DNA of 64,000 nucleotides from Rhizomys pruinosus (lineage: Eukaryota > Chordata > Mammalia > Rodentia > Spalacidae): assembly GCA_009823505.1 (NCBI GenBank), contig VZQC01013305.1:119839-183838 (forward strand). Reading direction: 5' to 3'. A model generated the notes under the pieces. That model had not been told where the DNA came from. It ran no database searches and was given only the letters and a program-made list of their open reading frames with translations. Shown piece by piece: positions 33,312 to 44,984 of the stretch. How positions within the stretch are numbered: position 1 is the stretch's first letter; every line of letters starts with the position of its first letter. The position numbers and the translations under genes were made by a program.

Positions 33312-33465
33312 CCCGGCGTGGTGGTGCACGCCTTTAATCCTAGCACTTAGGAGGCAGAGCCAGGTGGATCTTTGTGAGTTCAAGGCCAGCCTGGTCTACA
33401 GAGTGAGTTCCAGAACAGCATGGGCTATAGGGAGAACCTGTCTCGAAAAGACCAAAAAATAAATA
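33312..33465 (+). mobile_element. B1 SINE
   Basis: gcccggcgtggtggtgcacg to acctgtctcgaaaagacc. It inserted in the duplicated aataaatttc end of the preceding B2, giving a third copy after it. Confidence 0.94.
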
Positions 33466-33593
33466 AATAAATTTCATACCAGCACTTAAATTACAATCCT
33501 CATGCAACAATCAAACAGAACATTTGATATTAGCACTAGATCCAAACTTTAGAGTGTTTGAAACACCACTCAAGATTAATGTCTAATGAAATT

Positions 33594-33642
33594 TTTTTAA
33601 AAATATTTTTAAATTTTTTTTTATGTGTATGAATGTACTGTC
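33594..33642 (-). mobile_element. B2 3' fragment
   Basis: Only the tail module (tatgtgtatgaatgtactgt) remains. Confidence 0.75.
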
Positions 33643-33956
33643 TGCCTCAACTAAGGTCTTTTTGGCATGTTTCCTTGGTGACAAAAACAGCTCCAAAGCC
33701 TGCATAGTTTCAATGCAGCACCTCTAGAAATGCCAAGTTTTTCTGCCACGAATTAAATGCCATCTTTGAGATAATGATGCTCCCCCCCCCTAAAAAAAAA
33801 AGGCAGGTTTCTTTTGCATCTGCTAAAAATACTGAGACTGACGACAGATGAACTTGAAAACAGAACCACAAATGCCTTGTAAAACAAAGAAATTCAAAGC
33901 TTGGTTGGCCTTTCCATATTCTAGTCAACAAACTAACATTAAAGAACAGGCAATTT

Positions 33957-34114
33957 TTTTTTTTTTTTTTTTGCCTTTTAGAGACAGGGTCTCCCTGTAG
34001 CCCCAGCTGGCCTGGAACTCACTCTGTAGACCAGGCTGGCCTTGAACTCACAAAGATCCACCTGCTTCTGCCTCCCGAGAGGCTAGGATTAAAGGCGTGC
34101 GCCACCACGCCCGG
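33957..34114 (-). mobile_element. B1 SINE, young
   Basis: Antisense, near-consensus. ccaggcaatttt flanks it at the right and acaggcaatttt at the left. Confidence 0.95.
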
Positions 34115-34156
34115 CAAGACCAGGCAATTTTATCCAAATTTAATTGTGCAATTTTG

Positions 34157-34348
34157 TACTTTTTTTGTGTGTATGAGTGTAGTGCTTGCACGTAAGTGCA
34201 ATGCCCTAGGAGGTCAGAGGAGGGCGTCACATCCCCTTGAACTCGAGTTAGGGCAGGTTTTAGCCTCCATGTGGGAGCTGGGAATCGAACTCGGGTCCTC
34301 TGCAAGAGCAGCCAGTGCTCTTAACCGCTGAGCCATCTCTCCAGCTCC
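34157..34348 (-). mobile_element. B2 SINE
   Basis: Antisense older copy with a ttttgtgtgtatgagtgtag tail, ending 0.3 kb before the Anapc1 CpG island. Confidence 0.93.
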
Positions 34349-34639
34349 GTGTCATCTCTTTTAACTTCAAAGAAATCTACAGAATTATTCATTATAGCAT
34401 TATTTTCATACTTCGATGCCTTTTACCACGAAGGCATCAAAGTTAATACTTTCCCAGTTCTAGACGTTTACAAACGTGTTATATATTGGGAAGTCACATA
34501 AAATGGCATGCTATAAATAAAACTGTCAGCACCGAATACTGAAAACAAAAAAGCTACCTTCCCAAAAGAGGAAACCCATACTCATATTCACACAGAGGGA
34601 CTTTGAGTTCTGAAAACACAAAAAGGACGAGCTTCCCCG

Positions 34640-35190
34640 TGCTTTTCAGAAAACCCGCTCAGAGGAATGAGGCGCCAATCTAGATGCTGAGGCCGCAAAG
34701 GGAGCGGCGCATCAGAGGCACCCGGGAAAGCCAGGTCAGCAAGCAGGGAGCCCCTCACCCCAGCGCGCGCAAGGCCTGCCAGGATGCCCAGCCCTTGGGG
34801 TCACCCGTGGGTGCTAGTCGGCCGGTCCGCAGATCCCGACGTGCAGGCGCGCGAGACGCTGCAGGCTGGGCCTGGCCCGCACCTGTGTGACTCGGAACGC
34901 GTCAGGCGCGGCGAGCCCCGGCTGCTCCCCGGAGGCGCAGGGGCCGAGGAGGCCCGACGACGACAGCAGGTCGGTCACGAAGGCTCCTCGATCGCCTCGG
35001 CTTCTCATCCCCTCTCCCCTGCTAATTGCGGAGGAAAAACGGGCGGCAGCAGATTGTTAATGACCTGCAGGCATCGGAAGCGCTCAAAAGGAAGTATCCA
35101 TCTTGGATTTCCCGTCGTGCATCGCGCCAGAGCCGGGCGTCGTGGGGACTCGGGGCAGTAGAGAGATGCTGCGCCTGCGCAGTTGAAGCA
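34640..35190 (-). promoter_or_regulatory. Anapc1: CpG-island promoter of Anapc1
   Basis: CpGs are dense here, in contrast to the CpG-poor flanks. No TATA box is evident. A palindromic NRF1-like site, tgcgcctgcgca, lies at 35170-35181, and a YY1-like CCAAGATGG (minus strand) at 35098-35106. Both are typical of housekeeping promoters. Motif matches are direct; function is inferred. Confidence 0.75.
34883..35120 (-). other. Anapc1: Probable Anapc1 non-coding exon 1
   Basis: GC-rich sequence upstream of the start exon. A good donor candidate (ACACAG then GTGCGGG, read on the minus strand) sits at 34883/34882. The right end (transcription start) is a guess from the YY1-like motif at 35098-35106, which often lies just inside the transcript. 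Only cDNA would settle it. Confidence 0.5.
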
Positions 35191-37265
35191 GGTCTGTTCT
35201 CTGAGCCCCTATGGTGAAGTCACTTCCCTGGCATCTCTTCCTTTCTGGTTCTTGTCTCTAGGAACATGAACTGCCTTCCAACTTTCAGTTAGGTGGCTTT
35301 CTGTCTGGTCCCGCTTCCTCCTCTTCCCAAAAGAGGCATATGCCTCCTGACTGAGGAGTAGACGAGCAAGGGAGGCTGCTGGTTTTCTCCACGAAATGCT
35401 AGGAAGATCTTCTACCACTAAAAACCACCCCACTCCTCAGCCCCCGAACACTTTGAGCTATAATCTCAATTGCTTGATATCTTTAAGTTAAAAGAACTCA
35501 TGGGGCCTCTCACTGCCTAAAGATCAACATTCTAGTTCTTCACCCAGAAATGAACAGTTGACTGGGATTTCATGCCTTCACTGAAACTGTCTATTGTAAT
35601 TTTATACAGCCCATACTTGGTGGCCTTGATAGCTTCGATATCTTAGTTCATTCTCATCCCTTTACCTGGAATATCATCCTTCAGAGTTTATATCAAGCAC
35701 GTTCCTCTCACTCCAACTGGAAGAAGCTGCCCCTCCTAGACCTTTCTGAGTAGAGTACTCATTCACCTGAAACACATTTATTTCCAGAATTCCCTGCCTT
35801 GATTATTGAAAAGCAGGCAAATTAACAATCATATCCCACATCCTCTGCTCTGATCCTTTATCTGCCCCTTCTCACAGAACCCCACCATCCTACAAAGACC
35901 TCCAATAGAACTTTCTGGAAGAAGCTGCATCACAGCACACCCCAGTTGCCTGTCAGAATCTCGGGGTGCTATCATTCTCCATCCCCTCTTCCTCTCCAAC
36001 CTCAGTCTAAGGGCTCAGTCAAACTTACCAGTAGTCATTTGCACTGAAGGATACTCCTCATCCCCCCAGGATGCTCTATGCATTGTTCCACCCCAAGATG
36101 GTGGCATCTTCTACCACTGTCAGACTCTGGTAAAATGTCCCCTGGAGGATATGGGAAATTGGCTTCTGAAGAGGCCATATTTTGAAACCCAAAAATTGGT
36201 CAATAGAAACAAGACAGGGAGGAGACAGATTATAAATTATCTCTTCTTTCCATTGAGCAGTCCAGAGATTCTTTTTTTTACCCCCACAGCTTGTCAGAGC
36301 TATACTGTGTGGCCAATGGGCACCCATCAAGCAGTCTGCTGAACATGTGGCATCTGGTTGTAAAGCAATGACCAGTGCAATATTTTTCTTGTCATTTGTC
36401 CCTGCCCCTTTCCTCTTTCCTTCAGCCTCTCTTTGTCCTTGTGCCAGCCTACTTTTTAGATAACCCTGGGAAGCACAGTCTACACTGCTAGCTGTCCAAG
36501 GTGGAAGTGGGGTCACTATAAAGGCTGTGTCTGGGCATTCTCTTCTCTGCTCAAAGAAATCTCTTAGATGCCTCTGTGGCTTCAGCCTGTGGGGACACCA
36601 AGGCCTACATGCACAACTCCCCTCCATTATACCCAAAGACTCTCAGTCCTCCTGGCACCAGAGCAGTGCTGCATTTCCTACAGAGTGGAAACCAGGCCCT
36701 GTGCCCTCTGTTACATTCCAGTGTTATTAGTGATGCTGCCTAGATCCACAGTGTGACAAAGCTCCTTGAGAAAGCACATTCTTCTGCTTTTGCTTCTGCC
36801 ACCGTCCACTCTACCCACATGAATTTCAAACCAAAATCCAGGAGTTTGAGAAGACAAGGAGCCCTGAGTATCATCATCATCCCCCAACCATGTCTGCTGG
36901 CATTGAAGCATAGCTTTGCTTAGAACACAAAACCCCTGTACAGACTCCTGCAGGTCATCAGTCACTGCAGGTCTCCTCTGTCCTCCAAACAAGCATGAAC
37001 TTCCTTAGCCCCCCCCCCCGAGATTAGGTTTTGGATACAAACATACTCAGTAATAGAATATGCACTTCTTGATTCTCTACCAGCCCCCCCGAAAATGCTC
37101 AAACTCCTAATGTATAATTGATATGAAGAAAATTAAATAAATCCTTAGGTTTTTTAATCTCTTTTAATCTGACTATATATATATATATATCTTTCCATTC
37201 ATAATTATTGTTGTCTAATATTACCACAAACTTTGAAACTCAAAATAACAGATATTTACTATGTC
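35191..37265. other. Anapc1-Mertk spacer, unique sequence
   Basis: No SINE and no recognised exon. A minus-strand open frame of 186 codons at 36076-36636 has no recognisable domain and I regard it as chance. C homopolymers lie at 37010-37019 and 37085-37090. A (TA)n run lies at 37175-37191. Confidence 0.55.
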
Positions 37266-37267
37266 GT

Positions 37268-37412
37268 AATGTTTGTTTGTTGAGACAGGGTCTCACTATG
37301 TAGCTCTGGCTGGCCTGGAACTTGCTATGTAGACCATGCTGGCCTCAAATTCACAGAGATCTACTTGCCTCTGCCTTCCAAGTACTAGAGATTGAAGGTG
37401 TGTGCCACCACT
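37268..37412 (-). mobile_element. B1 SINE
   Basis: Antisense, ttgttgagacagggtctcac to ggtgtgtgccaccacta. Confidence 0.9.
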
Positions 37413-37578
37413 AGTGGCTGTGACCCAGCAGTGTCATGATTTCTGTGAACCAGAAGTCTGGGAAGATTTATATGGATCGCTCGCTTTTTACCTCACACAA
37501 GTGCAGTCAATGTGGTTGTCTAGGGCTGTAGTCTCAAATGAGGCTCTTCTAGAAGAACTGCTTCTGAGCTCACCCCAA

Positions 37579-37580
37579 CT

Positions 37581-37623
<43 letters not shown>

Positions 37624-37708
37624 TTAAAGACATGGGTACTGGGAATGGACTTGGGTTCTCTGCAAAAGCATTAAGTGCTCTTAACTGTTGTACCATTTCT
37701 CCAGTCTC
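37579..37708 (-). mobile_element. B2 SINE remnant with (TTTA)n tail
   Basis: (TTTA)n at 37581-37625 is followed by the antisense B2 head (ggtactgggaatggacttgg to accatttctccagtctc). Confidence 0.85.
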
Positions 37709-37726
37709 AAATAATAGCACCTTTAT

Positions 37727-37830
37727 ATACATACATACATACATACATACATACACACATACACATTCTCCCTCTCCCTCTCCCTCTCCCTCTCCCTCTT
37801 CCTCCCTCCCTCCCTCCCTCCTTCTCCCAT
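37727..37830 (+). repeat. Compound microsatellite (CATA)n-(CTCCCT)n-(TCCC)n
   Basis: catacata at 37728-37755, then ctccct units at 37769-37799, then tccc units to 37826. Confidence 0.95.
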
Positions 37831-37902
37831 AATTGGGCTTCTAGAGGCAAACAAACAAGACAAATATCATAGAGAATTCCAAGAGATAAAAAGTACCCAC
37901 AA

Positions 37903-38098
37903 CAAGGACTGGAGAAATGGTTCAAGGGTTTAAGGGCACTGGTTGCTCTTCCAAAGGACTGGGGTTTGATTCTTAGCACCAACATGGCAGGTAACAATCA
38001 TCCATAATTCCAGTTCCAGGTCATCTGATTCCCTCTTCTGGCCTCTGTAGGCATTGCACTTACATACATGCAGGGAAAACACTCATACACATAAAGTT
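37903..38098 (+). mobile_element. Old B2 SINE
   Basis: aggactggagaaatggttca to actcatacacataaag; followed immediately by an antisense B2. Confidence 0.9.
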
Positions 38099-38111
38099 TT
38101 AAATTATTTTT

Positions 38112-38318
38112 TTATTTTATTTATTATTTGTATGTGTATGAGTGTATTGCCTCCATGTATGTAAGTGCACCCATGTTGTGGAATGCCTGTGGAGAACCAA
38201 AAGGGAAGTTATCTCCCCTGGAACTAGAATTAGCTGCCACATGGGTGCTGGAATTCAAACCCAGGTCCTCTGCAAGAGCAGCCAGTGCTCTTAACTGCTG
38301 AGCCATCTCTCCAGCCAG
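38112..38318 (-). mobile_element. Old B2 SINE
   Basis: Antisense; tail-to-tail with the preceding B2, making an inverted pair. Confidence 0.92.
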
Positions 38319-38365
38319 ATACATACGAAATTTAAAAAAATAATAATAAATTACAATCAAGTTTT

Positions 38366-38474
38366 ATTTTTGGTCTTTTTGAGACAGGGTCTTCCTATAG
38401 CCCTAGCTGGCCTGGAACTTGCTATGTCAACCATGCTGGCTAGAGATCTGCTGCCTCTGCCTCCCAAGTGCTAT
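38366..38474 (-). mobile_element. B1 SINE, truncated
   Basis: Antisense with a central deletion. Flanked by caatcaagtttt/caatcaaggtttt. Confidence 0.88.
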
Positions 38475-38479
38475 CAATC

Positions 38480-39195
38480 AAGGTTTTGTTATCTGCCACC
38501 TGGCAGCTTACCAGATACTTAGCCATTCCCAAGAAATTACAAGACCCAAACTTGCAATTTCATAGTCATTCCCAAGAATTTATAAAACCCAAGCTTCTAA
38601 TTTCAATATATAATTCAGAAAACAGAATCTCTTATACCTTCTCCATTCCCTTCAACAAACTATGAGAAGAAATTTTATTTCCAAGATGGTTTGAGCAAGT
38701 AGAATGGGCTCTTTTTCTGTGTACCATCTCTTCTAAGGTGACAGACACAAAGCAGACTATTTGTATTTCATCCAGGAAGTTGAGTGGAATTGCCTACTAG
38801 CATCAAGTGCAATTTCTGGAAAAAATATAGGTTGGGTTTTCTGATAAGCTGCAAAAGCTAGACCTTGGTGCTTCTGCTGTGTTTGTCAGTGTGCTGGATG
38901 AGTCTCCCACATCTATCATCTGTTTCCTCCACTCTTCATTGCTTGACGCATGTACTTCCAGGATGGTTTTATGCTGACTTGAGATTCTTCTAGGCACCCC
39001 CTCAGTCCCCTAGTAAACTCTCATGTCTACATATTTGCACATCTCACATGTTGTTCATCAAGGTCAACAGGAAAATTTATCTTCTATCCATTGTTCAGGT
39101 TTCCAAAGTTGCATGGACTAGACACTCATCCTTCCCCCATGAAATCTCTTATCTGTTTCAATATTTATTTCCCATATATGGTTCACTGTGATGAT
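38480..39195. other. Spacer, unique sequence
   Basis: No SINE, no exon; nothing recognised. Confidence 0.55.
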
Positions 39196-39198
39196 CTG

Positions 39199-39236
<38 letters not shown>
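39199..39236 (+). repeat. (GT)n microsatellite
   Basis: About 18 GT units directly before a B4-like element. Confidence 0.97.
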
Positions 39237-39238
<2 letters not shown>

Positions 39239-39299
39239 ATGTTCCTATGTGGGTGACTAAAGGTCAGTCTTGGGTGTCATTCCTCAGGTGCCATCCACT

Positions 39300-39510
39300 G
39301 TGTATTTTAAGACAGGGTCTCTCACAGTCGCTAGAGATACCAGGTAAGCCTAGGCTGGCTGGTCAACCAGCCCCAGGGATCCCCTGGTCTCTACTCCCCA
39401 GTGCTGGGATTGTAAGCATGCACCACCATAGCTGGCTTTTTGTCTGGGTGCTGGGGATCAAACTCAAGTCCTTCTACTTGCACAAGCACTTTACTGACTA
39501 CTCCCCAGAA
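39300..39510 (-). mobile_element. B4-type SINE (B1 plus ID)
   Basis: Antisense B1-like part (gacagggtctctcacagtcg) followed by an antisense ID part (ctggggatcaaactcaagtc to ctgactactccccag). Confidence 0.8.
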
Positions 39511-39543
39511 TCCTGATCTGAGACTTTTAAAGACAGTACCTAG

Positions 39544-39771
39544 GGGGCTGGAGAGATGGCTCAGCAGTTAAGAGCACCGACTGCTCTTGCAGAGGACCTG
39601 GGTTCAATTCCTAGCACCCACATGGTGGCTAAGAACCATCTTTAACTCCAGTTCCAGGGGAATCCAACGCCCTCTTCTGACCTCCAGGGCATTGCATGAC
39701 ACGGGTACACCAGCCTACATGCAGACAGTACACTCATACACATAAAAAATAATAAATTAACTAATTTTAAA
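39544..39771 (+). mobile_element. B2 SINE
   Basis: Near-consensus. Duplication aaagacagtaccta (39529-39542 and from 39771). Confidence 0.95.
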
Positions 39772-40043
39772 AAAGACAGTACCTAATATTGCCTTTCCCT
39801 CACCACATACCCAAATTCCATGGGCTGGATACAAGTACTTCCAGTCTAGCTTTCAGCACATGGTATGAGGTGTGAAACATACTACAATCATCACACACCA
39901 ATAGTTACAAGAACATGGCCATCCTAATGAAGTAAAATATAAAATTTTACATTCGGTTCTGTAATACATTGTAAGTGCTGAACAATGGAATGTCTGTAAA
40001 GGTACACACCATCTATTGTTCTGTATATTAAAGAGCAGCTTTC

Positions 40044-40255
40044 CGGGGCTGGAGAGATGGCTCAGCAGTTAAGAGTGCCGACTGCTCTTGCAGAGGACCG
40101 GGGTTTGATTCTCAGCACCCACATGGCAGCTAAGAGTCGTCTTTAACTCCAGTTCCAGGGGAATCTGACGCCTCCTCTGACCTCCGCAGCACTGCATGAC
40201 ATGGGTGCACCAACATACATGCAGACAGTACATTCATACACATAAGAAAAATAAT
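40044..40255 (+). mobile_element. B2 SINE
   Basis: Followed directly by a B1. The outer duplication gagcagctttcc (40032-40043 and 40495-40506) encloses both. Confidence 0.94.
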
Positions 40256-40259
40256 AAAT

Positions 40260-40406
40260 AAGCTGGGCGTGGTGGCACACGCCTTTAACCCTAGCACTTG
40301 GGAGGCAGAGGGAGGTGGATCTTTGTGAGTTCAATGCCAGCCTGATCTACAGAGTGAATTCCAGGACAGCTGAGGCTACAGGGACACCCTGTCTCGAAAA
40401 CAAAAA

Positions 40407-40487
<81 letters not shown>

Positions 40488-40493
40488 TAATAA
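40260..40493 (+). mobile_element. B1 SINE with long (AAAT)n-(AAT)n tail
   Basis: B1 body to 40398, then aaat units to about 40471 and aat units to 40493. Confidence 0.94.
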
Positions 40494-40581
40494 TGAGCAG
40501 CTTTCCATGGTACTATCACATTTCTAGTGAGATCAGGGCATAATTTTATTTCCAGTAAGTTTTCACCTTACCCGATGGATT

Positions 40582-40585
<4 letters not shown>

Positions 40586-40659
<74 letters not shown>

Positions 40660-40660
40660 A
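40586..40660 (+). repeat. (GT)n-(GA)n compound microsatellite
   Basis: About 14 GT units pass directly into about 18 GA units. Confidence 0.97.
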
Positions 40661-40675
40661 TAATCTACAAAAGAG

Positions 40676-40897
40676 GGGCTGGAGAGATGGCCTAGCAGTT
40701 AAGAGCGCCAACTGCTCTTGCAGAGGACCTGGGTTCGATCCCCAGCACCTACATGGCAGCTGAGAATTGTCTTTAACTCCAGTTCCAGGGGAATCTGACA
40801 CCCTCTTCTGACTTCTGAGGCATTGCACAACATGGGTGCACAAACCTACATGCAGACAGTACATTCATACACATAAAAATAAATAAAATTTTAAAAA
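40676..40897 (+). mobile_element. B2 SINE
   Basis: Near-consensus. Duplication atctacaaaag (40664-40674 and 40898-40908). Confidence 0.95.
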
Positions 40898-40908
40898 TCT
40901 ACAAAAGA

Positions 40909-41440
40909 AATACCTTTATTCCACTATCATGTTCACTGTTCTGAATGGAGTCTTGTACAATTTCATTTTGTAACAACTACAAAAGCTACTGTGCTGGGAG
41001 GATTAATTATAGTAGGCTTGGAATTAGACTGAGCTGTTTTGCTAAAGTTCCTCATGGCCTTGACCCCCTAGCCACATTCATTTATATTGTTGCTTTTTAA
41101 TCATGGGCCTCAGAAGGTCTGGGGAGATTGGTACCAGCTCCTCAGCATTGTTTATTGAAAACAGTGGGAGGGATGGTTTGCACCTGGACTCTGTGGTGGA
41201 GGCTGATTACGCCTTAGGAAAATGCATGTGCAGCCACTAAAACATGAAAATCCCAGATGAGCCTCCATGTTAGGATCTCTGGTTTCAAAGTCTTTCATGA
41301 ATATATCAATGATCCCTGATCCATGAGAGTGCATCTGCCTGCTTCCTTACAAAAGGGAGGACACGGGCCCCTGGCCACTCCTCTTTACCCCAGACAGCCT
41401 TTCATTGTGATACAGATTCTTTTCTCTTTTTTTTAATTAA
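40909..41440. other. Spacer, unique sequence
   Basis: No repeat or exon recognised. Confidence 0.5.
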
Positions 41441-41455
41441 AAAAACTTTAAATTT

Positions 41456-41634
41456 ATTATTTTTATTTTATGCGTATAAGTGTAGTTGCCTGAATGTATA
41501 TAAGTGCATCCGTGTCATGGAATGCCCTTGGAACAGGACAGTTTTTAGCCACCATGTGGATGCTGGGAATCAAACACAGATCCTCTACAAAAGCAGCCAG
41601 TGTTCTTAACTGCTGAGCCAACTCTCCGGCCCCT
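41456..41634 (-). mobile_element. Old B2 SINE
   Basis: Antisense, ttatgcgtataagtgtagtt to gagccaactctccggcccc. Confidence 0.9.
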
Positions 41635-41732
41635 ATAGTATACATTCTTAGTTTACTGCTGTTCCCTGCAACAAGATTTTGGAAGCAATGAATTGTTAGA
41701 AATTGAGCCTTCTCGATTCAGTTGTACTTGGG

Positions 41733-41940
41733 ACTGGAGAGAAGGATCAGGGTTCAAGAGCACTGGCTGCTCTCATAAAGGGTTTGGTTCCCAGCACCCA
41801 CAATATCGCTAACAGCCATCTATAACTCCAGTTTCAGGGGATCGGACACCCTCTTCTGGCCCCTGTGGGCCTTGCCTACATGGGTGCACTTACATACATG
41901 CAGGCAAAACTCTCATACACATAAAAAATAAATAATTTCA
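41733..41940 (+). mobile_element. Old B2 SINE
   Basis: ggactggagagaaggatcag to ctcatacacataaaaaat. Confidence 0.9.
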
Positions 41941-41956
41941 AAAAGAAACAGCCTTT

Positions 41957-42164
41957 TCTTTTTTTCTTCTTCTTTTTTTTTTTTTTTTTTTTTTTTTTTT
42001 GGTCTTTTTGAGATAAAAAAAGAAGAATGAAAGGAGGATCTCTCTTTAGTCCCAGCTGGCCTGGAGCTCACTATGTAGACCAGGCTGGTCTTGAACTCAC
42101 AGATATCCACCTGCCTCTGCCTCCTGAGTGCTGGGATTAAAGGTGTGAGCCATTATGCCCAGCA
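41957..42164 (-). mobile_element. B1 SINE with a 27-nt internal insertion
   Basis: Antisense. A-rich ataaaaaaagaagaatgaaa interrupts the gagac...agg block. Duplication agaaacagccttttt/agaaacagcctttttaaa on both sides. Confidence 0.92.
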
Positions 42165-42181
42165 GAAACAGCCTTTTTAAA

Positions 42182-42840
42182 CTTCTACTTAACAGTCACA
42201 CAGCTATAGCTGTGTACCTGGGTTCAATCCAGTATTCCAATTGGTTATATCACATACATCCTAGTTCTCCAATAGCTATACACTGAACTCTCAGTATGTT
42301 GTTCAGAATAACAAATGGAGTCTCTTTTAGCCACCATCTATGCTATTCCAAGAAACTACAAGGTCTTGTACTTCCCCTATGACTTGGCGTTCTGAGTGGC
42401 ATTATCCCAATTCCCCTAGGAACCTTCAAAACCTTGTCATTTATATTCCCAATACGCTTCTCAGCACACTGATCAAAGGATGAGATGTGAATAACATGGA
42501 GAGTGTGCTAAGGGAACATCATTTATGTGGTATCAAAACTACCAAGAAATTATGTCAGGGGTAGTATGAAGAGAGTATAATGCAGGTACTGAAATTTTCT
42601 AGGGATGAGGAAAGGTCTATAGATGGTTGCAGAAAGCAGGGCTGGAAGAGTCTTAGTTATTTGGTTGTTCTTCTTTACACATGTTGTTACTAGCTTATAG
42701 TTATTATACATAGTACTTGATTTCATTATGAAGTTTCCATAAATGGACATATGATCATATTTACCCTCCATCAGTCTCTTCTGTCCCCCATGGAGTAGTC
42801 TTTTGACACAAAATTCAAAATCTGAATAGATAAGAAGGGC
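42182..42840. other. Spacer, unique sequence
   Basis: No SINE or exon; nothing recognised. Confidence 0.5.
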
Positions 42841-42848
42841 AGAGAGAA

Positions 42849-42975
42849 GCTGGATGTGGGTGGCACTCAGAAGGCAGACATAGGTGGATCTCTGTGAGAT
42901 CCAGGCCAGCCTGGTCTACACAGTGAGTTCCAGGCCAGTTGGGCTACAGGGAGACACTGTCCCCAAAATAAAAAG
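42849..42975 (+). mobile_element. B1 SINE, internally deleted
   Basis: gctggatgtgggtggcactc to gggagacactgtcccc. Confidence 0.85.
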
Positions 42976-43172
42976 GGTATGGAACGGTTTTAAGGCAGCA
43001 TGGAGAACCCCACCTCAAAGGCTCAGGATAGGAAGGAATATGGGGGGAGGGTATGATTCACCAAGGAAAACCCGGGTGCAATTACTGGAGGCCTGTGGTA
43101 TGAGTGCTGGGTGGGTGAGAGGCAGAGCTGTCCAGTTCCTGTCACTTTTCTCCATGAAATTAGAGACTCCCC

Positions 43173-43390
43173 TGGGGCTGGAGAGTGGCTCAGCCATTAA
43201 GAGCACCAACTGCTCTCAAAAAGACCCGGGTTCAATTCCCAGCACCCACATGGCGGCTAAGAACCATCTTTAACTCCAGTTCCAGGGGAATCCGACGCCC
43301 TCTTCTGATGGCACTGCACGACACAGGTGCACCAACCTACATGCAGACAGTACACGCATACACATGAAAATAATAAATAAATTAAAAAAA
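43173..43390 (+). mobile_element. B2 SINE
   Basis: Duplication gaaattagagactc (43157-43170 and 43391-43404). Confidence 0.94.
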
Positions 43391-43404
43391 GAAATTAGAG
43401 ACTC

Positions 43405-44015
43405 TCTGCTGCCCGTGCCATGTGTAGTCTGAGCAGCCAGTCCGCAGCCTATTTATACCTGGAGTTGAACTGTATTATACAGCTCATTCATCTTCTTCAG
43501 TGGCTGCTCACTCTAGGAGCTTGGAGTTCCCATACAAGACCCAAATCTAAGCTTGTCTAGATCCTCTGGCCTGAAGTCCTTGTCTCCAAATCATCCCAGT
43601 GCAGGCAGCAGCTCTGTGAGTGAACTAACCTTTAAATCATGCCTTGGCAAACATTGTAAAGGGCTCATAGGGCTTTATGAAACACATAATCTCTGTTACA
43701 ACTCAACTCTGCTGCTGAAGCACAGAAGTACACAGCTAATTTGCACAAGAATGGCTGTGTTCCAGTAATGCTCATGTGCAAAGCCAGGCTATAGACTATG
43801 GTTCTAGCTTGCTGGGATGATTCTAAGTGCTAGCCATTTGAAAGTCCTATGCAGAGACCAGAAAGCAAAGATAATCCACTTCTCCTGAACTCTGCCCAAG
43901 TCTCTGACCCACCAAATCCATGAATCTAATAAAACACCCAATGTTTTATTCCTACTATGTTTAGGATGACCGATAGAACAGTATTGTACAAGGCAGACTT
44001 CATTAAGAAAGTGAG
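43405..44015. other. Spacer, unique sequence
   Basis: No repeat or exon recognised. Confidence 0.5.
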
Positions 44016-44018
44016 ATT

Positions 44019-44165
44019 TGCTGGGCATGTTAGTGCATGCTTTCAATCCCAGCACTCTTGGGGGGCAGAGGGAAGGAGAATGAATGCCTGTGATTTTTAG
44101 GCCAGCCTGATCTACATAGTGAGTTCCAGGCCAGCCAAGATGTAGATGTAGTGAGAACTTGCCTT

Positions 44166-44200
<35 letters not shown>
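44019..44200 (+). mobile_element. Diverged B1 SINE with long A tail
   Basis: gctgggcatgttagtgcatg to agtgagaacttgccttc, then a tail of about 34 A. Confidence 0.85.
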
Positions 44201-44204
<4 letters not shown>

Positions 44205-44216
44205 AGGGGGGAGGAG

Positions 44217-44375
44217 CAGGCATGGTGGCACACACCTTTAATCCCAGCACTTGGGAGGCAGAAGCAGGCAGATCTCTATGAGCTCAAGGCCAGCCTGGTC
44301 TACATAGTAAGTTCCAGGCCAGCTGGGGCTGCAGGGAGACCCTGTCTCACAAAGACAAAGAAAAAAAAAAAGGCA
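44217..44375 (+). mobile_element. B1 SINE
   Basis: Near-consensus, caggcatggtggcacacacc to gaccctgtctcac. Confidence 0.93.
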
Positions 44376-44397
44376 TAAAAGGAAAGTGAGATTTGAG

Positions 44398-44517
44398 CTG
44401 CTATGCTTGCATATACCTGTAGTTCCAGCTACTCAAAAGACTGGGTCTTTGCTTGAGCCCAGGAATTCAAGCCAGCCTGGGTAAAAATGCAAGACCCTGT
44501 CTCTCCAACAAAAACAA
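44398..44517 (+). mobile_element. Old 7SL-derived monomer (PB1D/FAM-like)
   Basis: gtagttccagctactcaaaa and gcttgagcccaggaattcaa are Alu-like phrases absent from B1, typical of old 7SL monomers. Confidence 0.75.
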
Positions 44518-44879
44518 AAGCACACCTGTAGGTGGAAGAGTGCCCACTCCAATTGAATACCAGCAGGCAGATAGCCGAAGAGCTCTGCTCTCTCCTATAA
44601 TGGTGACTTGGCTCATCTCCACCTAGGCCAGAGAGGCAAAGCATGACCATTGTCCAACCCAAGGCTTGGCACTTCCTCGTGATACTTCCTGCTTTGGGAA
44701 CAGGTAGGCCAGTAGAGATTCCCTTATGGGGCAGTTTTATAATGCTACCTGTGAGAGAGGCGGCTGGCAAGGCTATTTTCCTTCCTCCAACGTTTAAGTT
44801 GACTGCAGGATTTCCCACCTCCTTCCCTCCATCTCCTACTCCAGCAAGGATACAGCCAAGTCCTGTGAAGTCTATAAAA

Positions 44880-44960
44880 TTCCTCTGCTCTGATTTAGAG
44901 CTAGCTGCTCCAGGCTAGTTGTGCTACAGGGAGACATTATCTTAAAAACAACAACAAAAC
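44880..44960 (+). mobile_element. B1 3' fragment
   Basis: ctccaggctagttgtgctac, then gggagacattatctt and A-rich tail. Confidence 0.65.
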
Positions 44961-44984
44961 AAAACAAAAACACACACAAAAAAA

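Noticed and set aside
35109..35160. B1-like phrase agccgggcgtcgtggggact in the Anapc1 promoter
   Set aside because: The match stops after about 20 nt and no B1 body follows; coincidence in GC-rich DNA.
36076..36636. 186-codon minus-strand open frame in the Anapc1-Mertk spacer
   Set aside because: No recognisable domain, low-complexity-free but composition-neutral translation, no splice or promoter context, and no known gene between these two loci as I recall.
37727..37830. Possible CRISPR-like or structured repeat array
   Set aside because: It is a simple compound microsatellite; the organism is a mammal.
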